Notes: generated by a model from the sequence alone, not told the origin. Counted from the first letter of the stretch, positions 1-8,527 are shown. The stretch: 32,398 bases of DNA from DASQGA01 sp038209555 (GCA_038209555.1 JBBQXP010000026.1:1-32398); one strand, 5' to 3'. Made by a program: numbers and translations.

Positions 1-59
1 GTCCGGGGCGAAGGCCCGCGGCCGGGAAGCGATGCCAACGGGCGATAGAGTCGCCCGGC

Positions 60-1220
60 ATGGGCGAACGCGTCACCCTCGAGAACTGGCAACGCCCTCC
101 GCACCTTCGTTGGGCCTACCAGCACGTGCGGGAGCTCGTCCCGACAGCCCGGATCGCCCGCGGGGAAGGGAAGCCCCGAACGCTCGATCGGCGCCCCGCC
201 TACCTTCTCGGCGTCGAGTTCTCTACCGAGGGGGCAGCGCACACCGTTGGCGGCATGCTCGCCGACACGTCCACCGACGGCTTCCTCGTCCTGCACAGGC
301 GCGCGATCGTGACCGAGCTCTACGAGAACGAGATGTCGCCCGCCGGCGTCCACCTCCTCCAGTCGGTGTCGAAGTCGGTTGCGGGGTCGGTTGCAGGCAT
401 CCTCGCGGGGCGCGGCGAGCTGGATCCCGAGGAGCAGGTCGTCCACTACTTGCCCGAGCTCGCGGGCGGGAGCTTCGATGGAGCAACCATCCGGCATCTT
501 CTCGACATGCGCACCGGTACGCGCTTCTCGGAAATCTACGACGACCCCGGGTCGGACATTCGCCTGTACGAGCCGGTGATCGGCTGGTGCCCGTCCGCCC
601 GTTCACTTGTCGCACCGGACACATGGGCGTATATCGCCACGCTCGAGAACGAGCGCCCGCACGGCGAGGTGTTCGAGTACCGGTCGATCCTCACCGACCT
701 CCTCGGCTGGCTCCTGGAGCGCGTCGGAGGGGTGCCCTACGCGGATCTCGTGTCGCGTGAGCTCTGGAGCCGGATCGGCGCCGAGCAGGACGCGGAGATC
801 ACCGTCGACCGAAACGGATGCGCTCTTGCGGACGGCGGCATGAGCGCGTCGCTCCGCGACCTCGGCCGGTTCGGGCAGATGATCCTCGAGGGCGGCCGCG
901 TGGACGGCGAGCAGATCGTTCCCGCGGAGTGGATCGAGGACACGCGCCGCGGTGGGGACGACGCCTCACGGTCCGCGTTTGCCAGGAGCGACGAGGGGGC
1001 CAAGAGGCCCACGTGGTCGTACCGGAACAAATGGTGGGTGCTCGATCCGGAGCGCGGCACGATCGCGGCGCTCGGGATCCACGGGCAGACGATCTACGTC
1101 GATCCGGAGGCCGAGCTCGTGGGCGTGAAGCTCTCGACCTGGCCGGTGGCGGACGAGGACCCGCTCTGGGACTACGAGCTGGGCGCCTTCGCCGCGATCG
1201 CGCGCGAGCTCTCCGGCTAG
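60..1220 (+). CDS. Serine hydrolase, class C beta-lactamase / 6-aminohexanoate-dimer hydrolase fold
   Basis: A 386-residue protein of the beta-lactamase class C superfamily, probably a cytoplasmic esterase or amidase. The catalytic S-x-x-K is SVSK at residues 102-105. The second motif is Y207-R-S, the tyrosine of the Y-x-N/S box, and a third HGQ motif lies near residue 339 (GIHGQTIYVD), where the family has its K/H-x-G box. No signal peptide is visible, which argues against a secreted beta-lactamase or penicillin-binding protein. Length and motif spacing match the 6-aminohexanoate-dimer hydrolase/EstB group. The substrate cannot be told from sequence. The ATG start has no strong ribosome site. 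The gene ends tail-to-tail with serS, the stop codons overlapping, and no terminator hairpin is visible between them. Confidence 0.85.
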   Translation: MGERVTLENWQRPPHLRWAYQHVRELVPTARIARGEGKPRTLDRRPAYLLGVEFSTEGAAHTVGGMLADTSTDGFLVLHRRAIVTELYENEMSPAGVHLLQSVSKSVAGSVAGILAGRGELDPEEQVVHYLPELAGGSFDGATIRHLLDMRTGTRFSEIYDDPGSDIRLYEPVIGWCPSARSLVAPDTWAYIATLENERPHGEVFEYRSILTDLLGWLLERVGGVPYADLVSRELWSRIGAEQDAEITVDRNGCALADGGMSASLRDLGRFGQMILEGGRVDGEQIVPAEWIEDTRRGGDDASRSAFARSDEGAKRPTWSYRNKWWVLDPERGTIAALGIHGQTIYVDPEAELVGVKLSTWPVADEDPLWDYELGAFAAIARELSG

Positions 1221-2443
1221 CCGATCCGCTCGGGGGCGCCGAACGGGAGGAGGGCCTCCGGGACGGCAACCGCTCCGCTTTCATCCTGGAAGTTCTCGAG
1301 GATCGCCAGCATGGCTCGCGCCGTCGCCGCGGTCCCGTTCAGGGTGTGGACGAGCTCGGGCCCGTGGTCGCCTCGGAAGCGAACGTCCAGGCGGCGCGCC
1401 TGGTAGTCCGTCGTGTTCGAGCAGGACGTGATCTCCCGGTAACGCCCCTGGGCCGGGTACCACGCCTCGATGTCGTACTTCTTCGTCGCCGCGCCGCCGA
1501 GGTCGCCGGCGGCGATGTTGACGACGCGATAGGAGAGGCCGAGCGCCCGCACGAGACCCTCCTCGATTTCGAGGATTCGCTCGTGCTCCGACGCCGAGTC
1601 CTCCGGTGGGCAAAATACGAACATCTCGACCTTGTCGAACTGGTGGACCCGGAACATGCCGCGCGTGTCCTTTCCGGCCGCTCCCGCTTCGCGCCGGAAG
1701 CAGGTGGAGTAGCCCGCATAGCGACGTGGAAGCGACCCGGCTTCCAGGATCTCACCCATGTGGAGCGCTGCGAGCGCCACCTCCGAGGTCCCCGTCAAAT
1801 AGAGCTCGTCCCGCTCGACGCGATAGATGTTGACCTCTTCGGTTGGGAGAAAGCCCGTCCCGTACATGGCCTCCTCACGCACGAGCACGGGCGGTAGCAC
1901 CGGCACGAAGCCTTCCGCCGTCAGCCGGTCGAGGGCAAAGCGGTAGAGCGCCAGCTCGAGCAGTGCGACGGCGCCGGTCCGGTAGGCGAAGCGGGAGCCC
2001 GAGAGCCGGGCGCCGCGCTCCATGTCGATCCCGCGCTCCCCCCCGACCAGATCCATGTGGTCGCGCGGCTCGAAGTCGAACTTCGGCGGCTCGCCGACCC
2101 GGCGCACCTCCTCCGCGTCCTCGTCGGTCTGCCCGTCCGGTGCGCTTTGGTCCGGCGGGTTCGGCACGCGTTCCAGGAGCTTGCGGCGCTGCGCCTCGGC
2201 CTCGGCGAGCTCCCCCTGGAGGCGCTGTAGCGCGGCCTTCACCTCCTTCAGCTCCTCGACCTGCTCTGGGGTCGGCTTCCCTTTCAGCTTGGTGCGCGAT
2301 CGCAGCTCGTCCACCTTGGGAACGAGCTCGAGCCAGCGCCTGTCTGCCTCCATGAGCGCGTCGAAGTCCTCGGAGGCGCCTTTGCGCGCGAGTGCCGCCC
2401 GCCATGCCTCGGGGTCGCTTCGCGCCGCCCTGACGTCGATCAT
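1217..2443 (-). CDS. serS: Seryl-tRNA synthetase
   Basis: Class II aminoacyl-tRNA synthetase that charges tRNA-Ser (and tRNA-Sec) with serine in the cytosol; 408 residues, normal for the family. Residues 25-95 form the charged antiparallel coiled coil that grips the long variable arm. TGTSEVALAALH (217-228) and the motif 2 block around CFRREAGAAGKDTRG (248-262) build the ATP and serine site. ITSCSNTTDYQARR (338-351) is the usual serine-pocket segment. Motif 3 is LNGTAATARAML (368-379), with Arg376. The reading frame is open further upstream, but the N-terminus MIDVRAARSDP is typical of SerRS. It also places the ATG in a 4-base ATGA overlap with the stop of the HAD phosphatase gene, suggesting translational coupling. 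Confidence 0.97.
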   Translation of the reverse strand: MIDVRAARSDPEAWRAALARKGASEDFDALMEADRRWLELVPKVDELRSRTKLKGKPTPEQVEELKEVKAALQRLQGELAEAEAQRRKLLERVPNPPDQSAPDGQTDEDAEEVRRVGEPPKFDFEPRDHMDLVGGERGIDMERGARLSGSRFAYRTGAVALLELALYRFALDRLTAEGFVPVLPPVLVREEAMYGTGFLPTEEVNIYRVERDELYLTGTSEVALAALHMGEILEAGSLPRRYAGYSTCFRREAGAAGKDTRGMFRVHQFDKVEMFVFCPPEDSASEHERILEIEEGLVRALGLSYRVVNIAAGDLGGAATKKYDIEAWYPAQGRYREITSCSNTTDYQARRLDVRFRGDHGPELVHTLNGTAATARAMLAILENFQDESGAVAVPEALLPFGAPERIG

Positions 2444-3291
2444 GGCGGGGAGTCTATGGAGCCACGCGGGCCGGGCAAGCCCGGCCCCGACCTCGCGTCG
2501 CGGGATGCGAGGTACGCCTCGATCACCTCGGCGACTCCCTCGGCCTCCGCCGGCGGGCAGGTCGCGTCTGCGATCGCGAGCAGGCGCTCGTGCGCGTCCT
2601 CGACCGCGATTCCGAAGGCTGCCCACTCGAGCAGCTCGAGGTCGTTCTCGCCGTCACCGAACGCCACGGTTTTCTCGGCCGAGAAGCCGAGGTGCTCGGC
2701 GAGAAACTCGAGCCCCGATCCCTTCGTCACCTCGGGGCTCGCGAATTCGAGGAAGTACGGGAGCGACTTGGAGATGTAGAGGCGTCCGGCAAACCGCTGC
2801 TTCATGTTGGCCTCGAGCCGGTCGAGCTTCTCGGGCTCGTCAACCGCGACCAGCTTCGTGGGCGGCTTCTGGAGCCACGCGAGCAAGTCGCCGACGGGGT
2901 GCACGACGAGGTTCTGAAAGCGAGCGTAGCGCTCGGACTCCGGAGTCTCCTCGGCGACGTAAAGCTGGTCGTCGACGTAGCAGTTGAGGTGAAAGCCCTC
3001 GGCCTCGACTGCCGCGATCGTCTCCCTGGCAAGCTCGAGCGGGATCGGGATGTGGCGGAGGAAGCGGCCGCTCGCCGGCTCGGCGACCACCGCACCCTGG
3101 TAGCAGACAACAGGATCGTCGATCCCGAGCTCGAGGGCGTAAGGGCGGACGGACTGGAACATCCGCCCCGTCACGATCACGACGCGGATGCCGGCGGCCC
3201 GGGCCGCATGGATGGCAGAACGGGTCCGCTCGCCGAGCACGAGTGTCTCGGGCAAGAGCGTCCGGTCGAGGTCGCAGGCGAACGCCTCCAC
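2440..3291 (-). CDS. Cof-type HAD-superfamily phosphatase
   Basis: A 283-residue HAD hydrolase of the Cof/YkrA (C2B cap) type, likely a cytosolic phosphatase acting on sugar phosphates or nucleotide-related metabolites. Motif I is D7-L-D9-R-T11, motif II VTGR (40-43), motif III Lys190 in VTKGSG, and motif IV GDGEND (212-217). All catalytic residues are present. The cap domain lies between motifs II and III. Its stop overlaps the serS start (ATGA), and 26 bases separate it from the cytochrome c gene upstream, so the three are probably one transcript. The last coding bases hold a GC-rich inverted repeat just before serS. The exact substrate cannot be inferred. Confidence 0.9.
   Translation of the reverse strand: MEAFACDLDRTLLPETLVLGERTRSAIHAARAAGIRVVIVTGRMFQSVRPYALELGIDDPVVCYQGAVVAEPASGRFLRHIPIPLELARETIAAVEAEGFHLNCYVDDQLYVAEETPESERYARFQNLVVHPVGDLLAWLQKPPTKLVAVDEPEKLDRLEANMKQRFAGRLYISKSLPYFLEFASPEVTKGSGLEFLAEHLGFSAEKTVAFGDGENDLELLEWAAFGIAVEDAHERLLAIADATCPPAEAEGVAEVIEAYLASRDARSGPGLPGPRGSIDSPP
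2468..2487. repeat. Perfect 20-base inverted repeat before serS
   Basis: Two 9-base arms, GGGCCGGGC and GCCCGGCCC, separated by AA. It lies in the 3' end of the HAD phosphatase coding sequence, 24 bases ahead of the serS start codon on the transcribed strand. It would fold as a strong hairpin in the mRNA close to the serS ribosome-binding region. It has no T-run, so it is not an ordinary terminator. Confidence 0.6.
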
Positions 3292-3317
3292 CTCGGAGGG
3301 AAAGCCGGGCGGGAGCC

Positions 3318-3728
3318 TCAGCTTTGCTGCTTGAGGAAGGCGACCAGGTCGCCGAGCTGCTTGTCGTCGAGCTGCTCGCCGTACGTCTTGGGCATGATCC
3401 CCGCCTGAAAGCCGTCCGCGATCTGGGCATCGGGGTTCACGATCGAGTCGTAGATGAACTGCTCGTCCTTCCCTTTGAGGACCTCGTCGAGATTCGGACC
3501 CACCTGTCCTGACGCTCCGGCCTCCTTGAGGGTGTGGCAGCTGCCGCAGCCGGCGGACGTGAAGACCGACTTGCCTGCCGCGGCGTCGCCCTCGGGAACC
3601 GTCGGCTGCGCCACGCTTCCGACGACCGTGTCAGGCGTCGGTGTGACCGTCTCCTCGCCACCGCAGCCCGCGAGGCCGAGGAACGCGAGCGCGCAGAAGG
3701 CCGTGGCCAGTGGAGCGAAGCGGCGCAT
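3318..3728 (-). CDS. Lipoprotein c-type cytochrome (monoheme)
   Basis: A 136-residue exported c-type cytochrome anchored by lipid. The N-terminus is a lipoprotein signal with lipobox L19-A-G-C22, then a Thr/Pro-rich linker (about 25-45). The haem site C61-G-S-C64-H65 is followed by a likely Met112 axial ligand in GIMPKTYGEQ, typical of class I cytochromes. It ends in a helix, LGDLVAFLKQ. It is probably a periplasmic-side electron carrier; similar domains act next to terminal oxidases. An in-frame ATG 48 bases upstream exists, but the chosen start places the lipobox correctly. The first 98 bases overlap, in another frame on the same strand, the 3' end of the large membrane protein gene upstream. 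Confidence 0.88.
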   Translation of the reverse strand: MRRFAPLATAFCALAFLGLAGCGGEETVTPTPDTVVGSVAQPTVPEGDAAAGKSVFTSAGCGSCHTLKEAGASGQVGPNLDEVLKGKDEQFIYDSIVNPDAQIADGFQAGIMPKTYGEQLDDKQLGDLVAFLKQQS

Positions 3729-5211
3729 CGGGCGCGAGTGTACCGACTGAGGCGGCGAGGAATCCCACCAACCCACAGATTGCCACCTCGACAGGCGAGT
3801 CGTTCACCACGAGGGAGATCAACGTGGCGGCTGCAAGCGCGACCGGGACCGCGCGATCGCGGTCGGAGACGCGGGCCCGGAGCAGTCGGGCGGCGAGCAG
3901 AAGCAGTGTTGCGAGCGCCACACAGACGAGAAGCGCCGTGTACCAGTGAAGCATCGCGCGGTCGAACGACAGGACGGCTCGATCACGCACGTCGCCCGCG
4001 AGCGACGCTGGGCCGCGCCGGACTGCACGAGTCACATGGCTCGAGCCGCCGGTCGCAGCGTCGATTCCCACCAGAAGTGAAACGAGTGCGACCGCCGCGG
4101 CGAAGGCCGGCACGAAGGCCCTCCGACCGCCGCCTGCGAGGGTCACCGCGAGGGTGGCGTAGCCCACGCCAAGGACGATCGCTCCGCCGCCGTCTGCTCC
4201 GAAGCGATCGCCCGCGATCGCGACCAGGGAGATGAGTGCCACGGCGACGAACGCGGCGGGCCCGAACCGGCGCAGAAGGAGTGCCGCACCCACGAAGGCG
4301 GGGACGAGCAGCATGGCCTCCAGCTGATTCGAGATCCCGTAGAAGCGCGAGTTCTGGGTGGGCCCGAGCGGGGCGAGGGAGACGGCCGTCCCATGGACGC
4401 CGAGCGCGATCAGATAGGCGAGGATGACCGCGGCGAGGGCAAGCCCAACGGCGGCAGGAGTACGAAAGACGCGGGCAAGGATCGGCGCTCCCAGGGCCAC
4501 CGCCAGGCCGAAGGAGAGGATGACGATCAAGGGCTCGGAAACCGCGGCTGCGCCAAGCGTCAGATTCGTTGCGAGCGCAGCGAAAAACCCAAAAACGGCC
4601 GCGCCGGGCACGAGATAGGCGAGTAGGACGATCAGCGCCGCGGCAAGCACGCTTGCCGCCCGGCCGGAGATTCGGTTGTCCCGGATTCGCTGGTCCAGCT
4701 CGAGGACGCGCTCGGTCGGGCGTCCTTCCGCTTGCCACTGGAGCCCACCTTTCGACCCGAGCGCCGTCGGGGCGACGTCTGCGATCGAGACGAGTCCGGG
4801 GATGCGGGTCGAGCTCGAGACCAGAATGCCCTCGTACCCGTGCCCGATCACCACGATGGGGTACCGGCTGTCGTTCAGCTGCCGGCCGCCGCTCGGCAGA
4901 CCGAGCACAATCGCAGGCCCGAACCGGGGCGCCGTGGCGGCACTCTCGAACGAGAGTAGAGGCGAGCCTGACGGACCTTTGCCGCGGAGGGAGTCCGACA
5001 CCTCGCCGCGAACGAGCGCGGCTCGGGCGCCTGCTTCGCTCGTGGTGGGCCCGGCCGCGGGGACGAGCAAGCCGACCGCGCCGCGGCCCTCGAGTGCCCG
5101 AAGGTCGGCGAGCCCGAGCCCGGGAACGACGACGACCCTGAAGGTCTCAGCCCCGGCCGGGCCGGCCAAACAGGCCGCGACAAGGAGGCAGATGGCGAGC
5201 GGTCGGATCAT
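3631..5211 (-). CDS. Membrane protein with N-terminal alkaline-phosphatase-like domain
   Basis: A 526-residue protein. A signal peptide (1-20) is followed by an extracytoplasmic domain to about residue 190 with a remnant phosphatase-like fold (VVVPGLGLADL near the start, SIADVAPTALG near residue 150). About nine to ten membrane spans then run to residue 490. The loop NSRFYGISNQLEAML near residue 285 and GDRFGADGGG resemble a conserved block (YYGIGNEFMG-like) that I recall from uncharacterised Firmicute and actinobacterial membrane proteins. Function is unknown; a role in envelope polymer handling is only a guess. The ATG abuts head-to-head with the divergent membrane protein gene. The last 33 codons, a Arg-rich soluble tail, overlap the cytochrome c gene. 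Confidence 0.75.
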   Translation of the reverse strand: MIRPLAICLLVAACLAGPAGAETFRVVVVPGLGLADLRALEGRGAVGLLVPAAGPTTSEAGARAALVRGEVSDSLRGKGPSGSPLLSFESAATAPRFGPAIVLGLPSGGRQLNDSRYPIVVIGHGYEGILVSSSTRIPGLVSIADVAPTALGSKGGLQWQAEGRPTERVLELDQRIRDNRISGRAASVLAAALIVLLAYLVPGAAVFGFFAALATNLTLGAAAVSEPLIVILSFGLAVALGAPILARVFRTPAAVGLALAAVILAYLIALGVHGTAVSLAPLGPTQNSRFYGISNQLEAMLLVPAFVGAALLLRRFGPAAFVAVALISLVAIAGDRFGADGGGAIVLGVGYATLAVTLAGGGRRAFVPAFAAAVALVSLLVGIDAATGGSSHVTRAVRRGPASLAGDVRDRAVLSFDRAMLHWYTALLVCVALATLLLLAARLLRARVSDRDRAVPVALAAATLISLVVNDSPVEVAICGLVGFLAASVGTLAPDAPLRSTGHGLLRARVPRPRGLRWRGDGHTDA

Positions 5212-5224
5212 GAAGAACCGTAAC

Positions 5225-5250
5225 TATGCTCCGCCGGTGGCTGAGCACAG
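5225..5250. promoter_or_regulatory. Short divergent promoter region (weak)
   Basis: The only non-coding space between two divergent membrane protein genes is about 43 bases if the plus gene starts at 5255. TATGCT at 5225-5230 fits the loose TANNNT -10 pattern for the plus gene. On the other strand TACGGT fits for the minus gene. No convincing -35 boxes are seen. Confidence 0.3.
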
Positions 5251-5254
5251 CGGA

Positions 5255-6919
5255 ATGAGCGGGGACACCGCGGGGACGCTCGCAGTCCGGGCGCGTCCGT
5301 CTCCGCTCGCTGGGTACGCGCTGAGTGAGGTGGTACGGGCATCGGTGCTCGCCGGCGTCGTCGCAGTTGCTCTCGTCGCATTCGGGCCGGCAGGCGGAGA
5401 CGCACCGGCCCATCTCTTCAGGACGCTCCTCGTCCAAGACGGAGCGCTTCTGTGGAACAACCTCTGGTATGGAGGCCACTATCCCTTTAGCTCCTACAGC
5501 CTCCTCTACTACTTCCCTGCGGCCGTCTTCGGCAACATCCCGGTTGTTCTCGTCGGGGTCGTGGCTTCGGCCGGGCTCTTCGCCTCGCTGGCGAGGCGGG
5601 AGTGGGGAGATGACGCACGCTGGCCCTCGCGCGCGTTCGCGATCGCGGCATGTGCGCCTGTGTTCACCGGCACGTACTCGTACGCCCTCGCCCTCGCAGC
5701 CCTCCTCGGCACTCTCCGGGCACTCCAGTCGCGCCGCGTCTGGCTCGCGATCGCCGCAGCAGGGCTCACCGTCGGCTTCAGTCCTCTGGCATTCGTCTTC
5801 CTCGTTCTCGCCTTGCTCGCGGTAGCGCTGACGCGCCGCAGAGTGGATCGCCCTTCTCTCCTCCTCGCCGGAGGAGTTGCGGCCGCAGGAGGCGTCCAAC
5901 TGCTCGCGGTCTCTCTCTTCCCCGACAATGCCGTCTATCCGTTTCGCGTCTTCGAGCTTCTCGTCGTCATCGTCGTCGGCGGTCTCGGTTCGACGCTCGC
6001 GTTCCGCGCCCCGCGTGGTCGCGCCGTCGGCGCATTCCTCGCGCTCTGGACCGGCGCGAGCGTGCTCGCTTTCCTCGTGGCATCGCCGGTAGGCGAGAAC
6101 ATCACGCGCCTCCGCGGCGTGGTCTTTCCACTCGTTCTGCTCGCAGCCATCCTGGTTCGCTTCCGCCCTCGCCTTCTCGCCGCGACCGCTCTCGGCTTTG
6201 CCCTTGCGTACACGCTCGTTCCGTACGTTGCGGTGATTCCGTACCGGACGGATGGGCGACCAGCAGACGAGACGTTCTGGGACCCGGCAATCGACTACCT
6301 GCGGGCCAACTCCGGTACCGATTTCCGGGTTGAGGTCGTGCCTACGGGCGATCACTGGGAGGCCTACTGGCTGCCGCAGTCGGGTCTTTCCCTGGCACGG
6401 GGGTGGTACCGCCAGATCGACATCAAGGAGAACGCGCTCTTCTATCGGGCTCCGCTCGGGGCCGCCGAGTACAGGGCCTGGCTTCGGCGGTCGGGCGTTC
6501 GCTACGTCCTTCTCCCGGCGACCCAGCTCGGACGGATGGGGGAGGAGCGCGAGGCCGATCTGCTGCGGTCGGGGCGCTCGGGCCTCCGGCCCGTCTTCCA
6601 CAGCGCCACAGGCACCGTGTACGAACTTCCGCACGCAGTCGGGATGCTCACTGGGCCCGGTCAGGCGTCGCTCTCGACGTTCGAGCCCGACTCCCTCGCA
6701 GGCCGCGTCGACGAGTCCGGCGTCTACCGACTTGCCGTGCGCTTCATGCCCTACTGGCGCGCAACGGCGGGCGACATCTGCGTCTCACGAGCTCCGGACG
6801 GGCTGACGCTTCTGCACATGTATCGGCCGGGTCCCTTCGCGCTCGAAACAGACGAGCGCCCGCTCGAGCTGCTTCGTGGGCTGGTCGACCGCGGCTCCGC
6901 AGCGTGTCCCGGCCGTTGA
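5255..6919 (+). CDS. Polytopic membrane protein, GT-C / PTPS-related type
   Basis: About 554 residues with some ten to twelve hydrophobic spans, then a soluble C-terminal domain of roughly 200 residues. After the first span comes GGDAPAHLFRTLLVQDG and then LWYGGHYPFSSYSLLYYFP. The acidic residue plus His in the first external loop is typical of GT-C-fold glycosyltransferases and of the '6-pyruvoyl-tetrahydropterin-synthase-related' membrane family. The C-terminal part has PAIDYLRANSGTDFRVEVVP and GVRYVLLPATQLG, which resemble the substrate-side domains of such proteins. It probably works in cell-envelope glycosylation, but donor and acceptor are unknown. The frame stays open far upstream across the opposite gene. 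I chose ATG 5255; ATG 5210, which overlaps the divergent start codon, is the alternative. Confidence 0.7.
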   Translation: MSGDTAGTLAVRARPSPLAGYALSEVVRASVLAGVVAVALVAFGPAGGDAPAHLFRTLLVQDGALLWNNLWYGGHYPFSSYSLLYYFPAAVFGNIPVVLVGVVASAGLFASLARREWGDDARWPSRAFAIAACAPVFTGTYSYALALAALLGTLRALQSRRVWLAIAAAGLTVGFSPLAFVFLVLALLAVALTRRRVDRPSLLLAGGVAAAGGVQLLAVSLFPDNAVYPFRVFELLVVIVVGGLGSTLAFRAPRGRAVGAFLALWTGASVLAFLVASPVGENITRLRGVVFPLVLLAAILVRFRPRLLAATALGFALAYTLVPYVAVIPYRTDGRPADETFWDPAIDYLRANSGTDFRVEVVPTGDHWEAYWLPQSGLSLARGWYRQIDIKENALFYRAPLGAAEYRAWLRRSGVRYVLLPATQLGRMGEEREADLLRSGRSGLRPVFHSATGTVYELPHAVGMLTGPGQASLSTFEPDSLAGRVDESGVYRLAVRFMPYWRATAGDICVSRAPDGLTLLHMYRPGPFALETDERPLELLRGLVDRGSAACPGR

Positions 6920-6948
6920 GCGGACGCGGCGGCCGGCTTCCGCGAAGG

Positions 6949-6954
6949 TACAAT
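6949..6954 (+). promoter_or_regulatory. Candidate -10 box for htpX
   Basis: TACAAT matches the TATAAT consensus in five of six positions and stands out in GC-rich surroundings, 43 bases before the htpX ATG. No good -35 is seen at the normal distance (TTGAGC at 6916 is 27 bases away). An AGGAG lies at 6979-6983. Confidence 0.45.
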
Positions 6955-6997
6955 TCTGGCATCCCCAGCAGCCTCCCTAGGAGTCACTGAAACCAGC

Positions 6998-7909
6998 ATG
7001 AAACGCAAGGCTTTCGGCCGCGACGTGGGTCTCTCGACCCGCATGTTCCTGACGATGTTCGCCCTCGGCGCGCTCTACGTCGTCTTCTTCATCGTTCTCC
7101 TGAACGTCTTCAACTTCGGGTACTTCGCGATCATCCTGATCATCGGAGGGCTCGCCTTCCTCCAGTACTTCACCTCGGACAAGATCGCTCTGGCCGCGTC
7201 TGGCGCGAAGGTCGTGACGCGCGAGGAGGCGCCGGACCTTCACGACATGGTCGAGCGTCTCTGCGCCATGTCGGACCTGCCGAAGCCCCGGGTCGCGGTC
7301 GTCCCGACCGACGTGCCCAACGCGTTCGCCACCGGTCGAGGCCCCAAGCACTCGGTCGTCGCCGTGACGCGTGGGCTCTGGGACCGGCTCGAGCCCCGCG
7401 AAATCGAGGGCGTCCTCGCCCACGAGCTCTCCCACATCGGGAATCGTGACGTCGCGATCATGACGATCGCGAGCTTCTTTTCGATGGTCGCGGCGATGCT
7501 GATGCGCTTCGGGCTCTACGGCGGGATGCTCGGCGGCGGCAACCGGGACAACAACAACTCCGCGCCGGTCTGGTTGATCATGTTTGCGGTCTCGCTCCTC
7601 ACGTACGTGATCAGCTACGTCCTGATCATGATGATCTCGCGCTACCGCGAGTACGCCGCCGACCGCGGGTCGGCCGTCATCACCGGGGCGCCGGAGCAGC
7701 TCATGAGCGCGCTTCAGAAGATTGCGAGCCAGATGACGCGCATCCCGCAGCGCGACCTCCGCGAGGTCGCCGGCATGAACGCGTTCTTCATCATCCCGAC
7801 GGGCGTGAAGAGCGCCTTCGGGGAGCTCTTCATGACGCATCCGCCGCTCGAGAAGCGGCTGGCGCGCCTCGCGGCGATCGCCCAGGAGATGGGCCGCCCC
7901 GTCTCGTAG
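6998..7909 (+). CDS. htpX: M48 family zinc metalloprotease HtpX
   Basis: A 303-residue membrane protease that degrades misfolded membrane proteins; active site on the cytoplasmic face. Two spans lie at residues 14-56. The zinc motif H142-E-L-S-H146 sits in VLAHELSHIGNRD. Two more spans lie near 152-172 and 189-213. The third zinc ligand is Glu218 in YREYAADRGS. Conserved HPPLEKRLARL closes the protein. Length and layout are those of HtpX. It is followed 37 bases later by pspAB, the usual partner of HtpX in actinobacteria, which supports an envelope-stress role. A GC-rich palindrome lies in the gap between the two genes. Confidence 0.97.
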   Translation: MKRKAFGRDVGLSTRMFLTMFALGALYVVFFIVLLNVFNFGYFAIILIIGGLAFLQYFTSDKIALAASGAKVVTREEAPDLHDMVERLCAMSDLPKPRVAVVPTDVPNAFATGRGPKHSVVAVTRGLWDRLEPREIEGVLAHELSHIGNRDVAIMTIASFFSMVAAMLMRFGLYGGMLGGGNRDNNNSAPVWLIMFAVSLLTYVISYVLIMMISRYREYAADRGSAVITGAPEQLMSALQKIASQMTRIPQRDLREVAGMNAFFIIPTGVKSAFGELFMTHPPLEKRLARLAAIAQEMGRPVS

Positions 7910-7929
7910 GGGCGGGGCATGCCCCGCCC
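7894..7929 (+). promoter_or_regulatory. Two mutually exclusive GC hairpins between htpX and pspAB
   Basis: CCGCCCC (7894-7900) can pair with GGGGCGG (7909-7915) around an 8-base loop. GGGCGGGG (7910-7917) can instead pair with CCCCGCCC (7922-7929) around CATG. The two stems share 7910-7915, so only one can form at a time. No U-run follows. It may tune pspAB expression or protect the htpX mRNA end; that is inference. Confidence 0.5.
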
Positions 7930-7946
7930 GCGAGCGGGCGAAAGCA

Positions 7947-8519
7947 GTGGGTCTCGGCGACGTCCTCTTCGGGCGGAAGAAGCTCAAGGGCGCGAAGCTC
8001 GACAAGCTCTTCGCCCTGTCGACTGCTCAAGTCACCCTCGAGTCCGAGCTCGGGCTGAAGAGCGCCGGCGCCGCTGCCGTCGTCTTCAAGCCGCTGTCGG
8101 CGGGGGAGTTCGCGCGGGCTGAGCAGGAGCTCGACGAGCTTCTGAGCGTCGCCGCCCAGAGCTCCGGGTCCGAGGTGCGGCGGCGCTCCGACAGCTACGG
8201 CTTCCAGTGGCTCGTGATCCGGGATCCTGATTTCGAGGATCTCGTGACTACCGTCCACCTCGTCAGCTCCGAGCTAGACGCACGTGGGTTCGGCGAGCAA
8301 CTCCTGGCCGCGCTGTTTCCTTTCGAGGGCAAGGACCGCCGGGTCAACATCGTCTACGGCTTCAAGCGGGGGACGTTCTGGCCGTTTATCCCGACCGGCT
8401 CCAACAAGGAGCGGAACAACGCCGAGGAGATGCGACTCAAGAACGAGCTCGAGCAGGAGCTCCCGATCGAGCCGGACCTCGAACGCTGGCTCGGCCTTTT
8501 CGACGCTCCGCTGGATTAA
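7947..8519 (+). CDS. pspAB: PspA-associated protein PspAB
   Basis: A 190-residue soluble protein I recognise as PspAB, the small protein linked to htpX in actinobacterial phage-shock loci. The N-terminus MGLGDVLFGRKK, then LDKLFALSTAQVTLES, and a C-terminal block with FKRGTFWPFIPTG and RNNAEEMRLKNELEQEL are family hallmarks. Its biochemical role is not established. It presumably acts with PspA in envelope stress; pspA and pspAA lie 1 kb away on the other strand. The start is GTG, chosen because translation begins exactly at the conserved N-terminus. The ribosome site is weak, which fits coupling to htpX or control by the upstream hairpins. Confidence 0.88.
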   Translation: MGLGDVLFGRKKLKGAKLDKLFALSTAQVTLESELGLKSAGAAAVVFKPLSAGEFARAEQELDELLSVAAQSSGSEVRRRSDSYGFQWLVIRDPDFEDLVTTVHLVSSELDARGFGEQLLAALFPFEGKDRRVNIVYGFKRGTFWPFIPTGSNKERNNAEEMRLKNELEQELPIEPDLERWLGLFDAPLD

Positions 8520-8527
8520 CGTCGGGG

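Noticed and set aside
5147..6634. A 495-codon minus-strand open frame
   Set aside because: Antisense shadow of the GT-C-like membrane protein; composition is charged and low in hydrophobics, with no motif.
6977..8005. A 342-codon minus-strand open frame opposite htpX
   Set aside because: His/Asp/Arg-rich shadow of htpX and pspAB with no family features.
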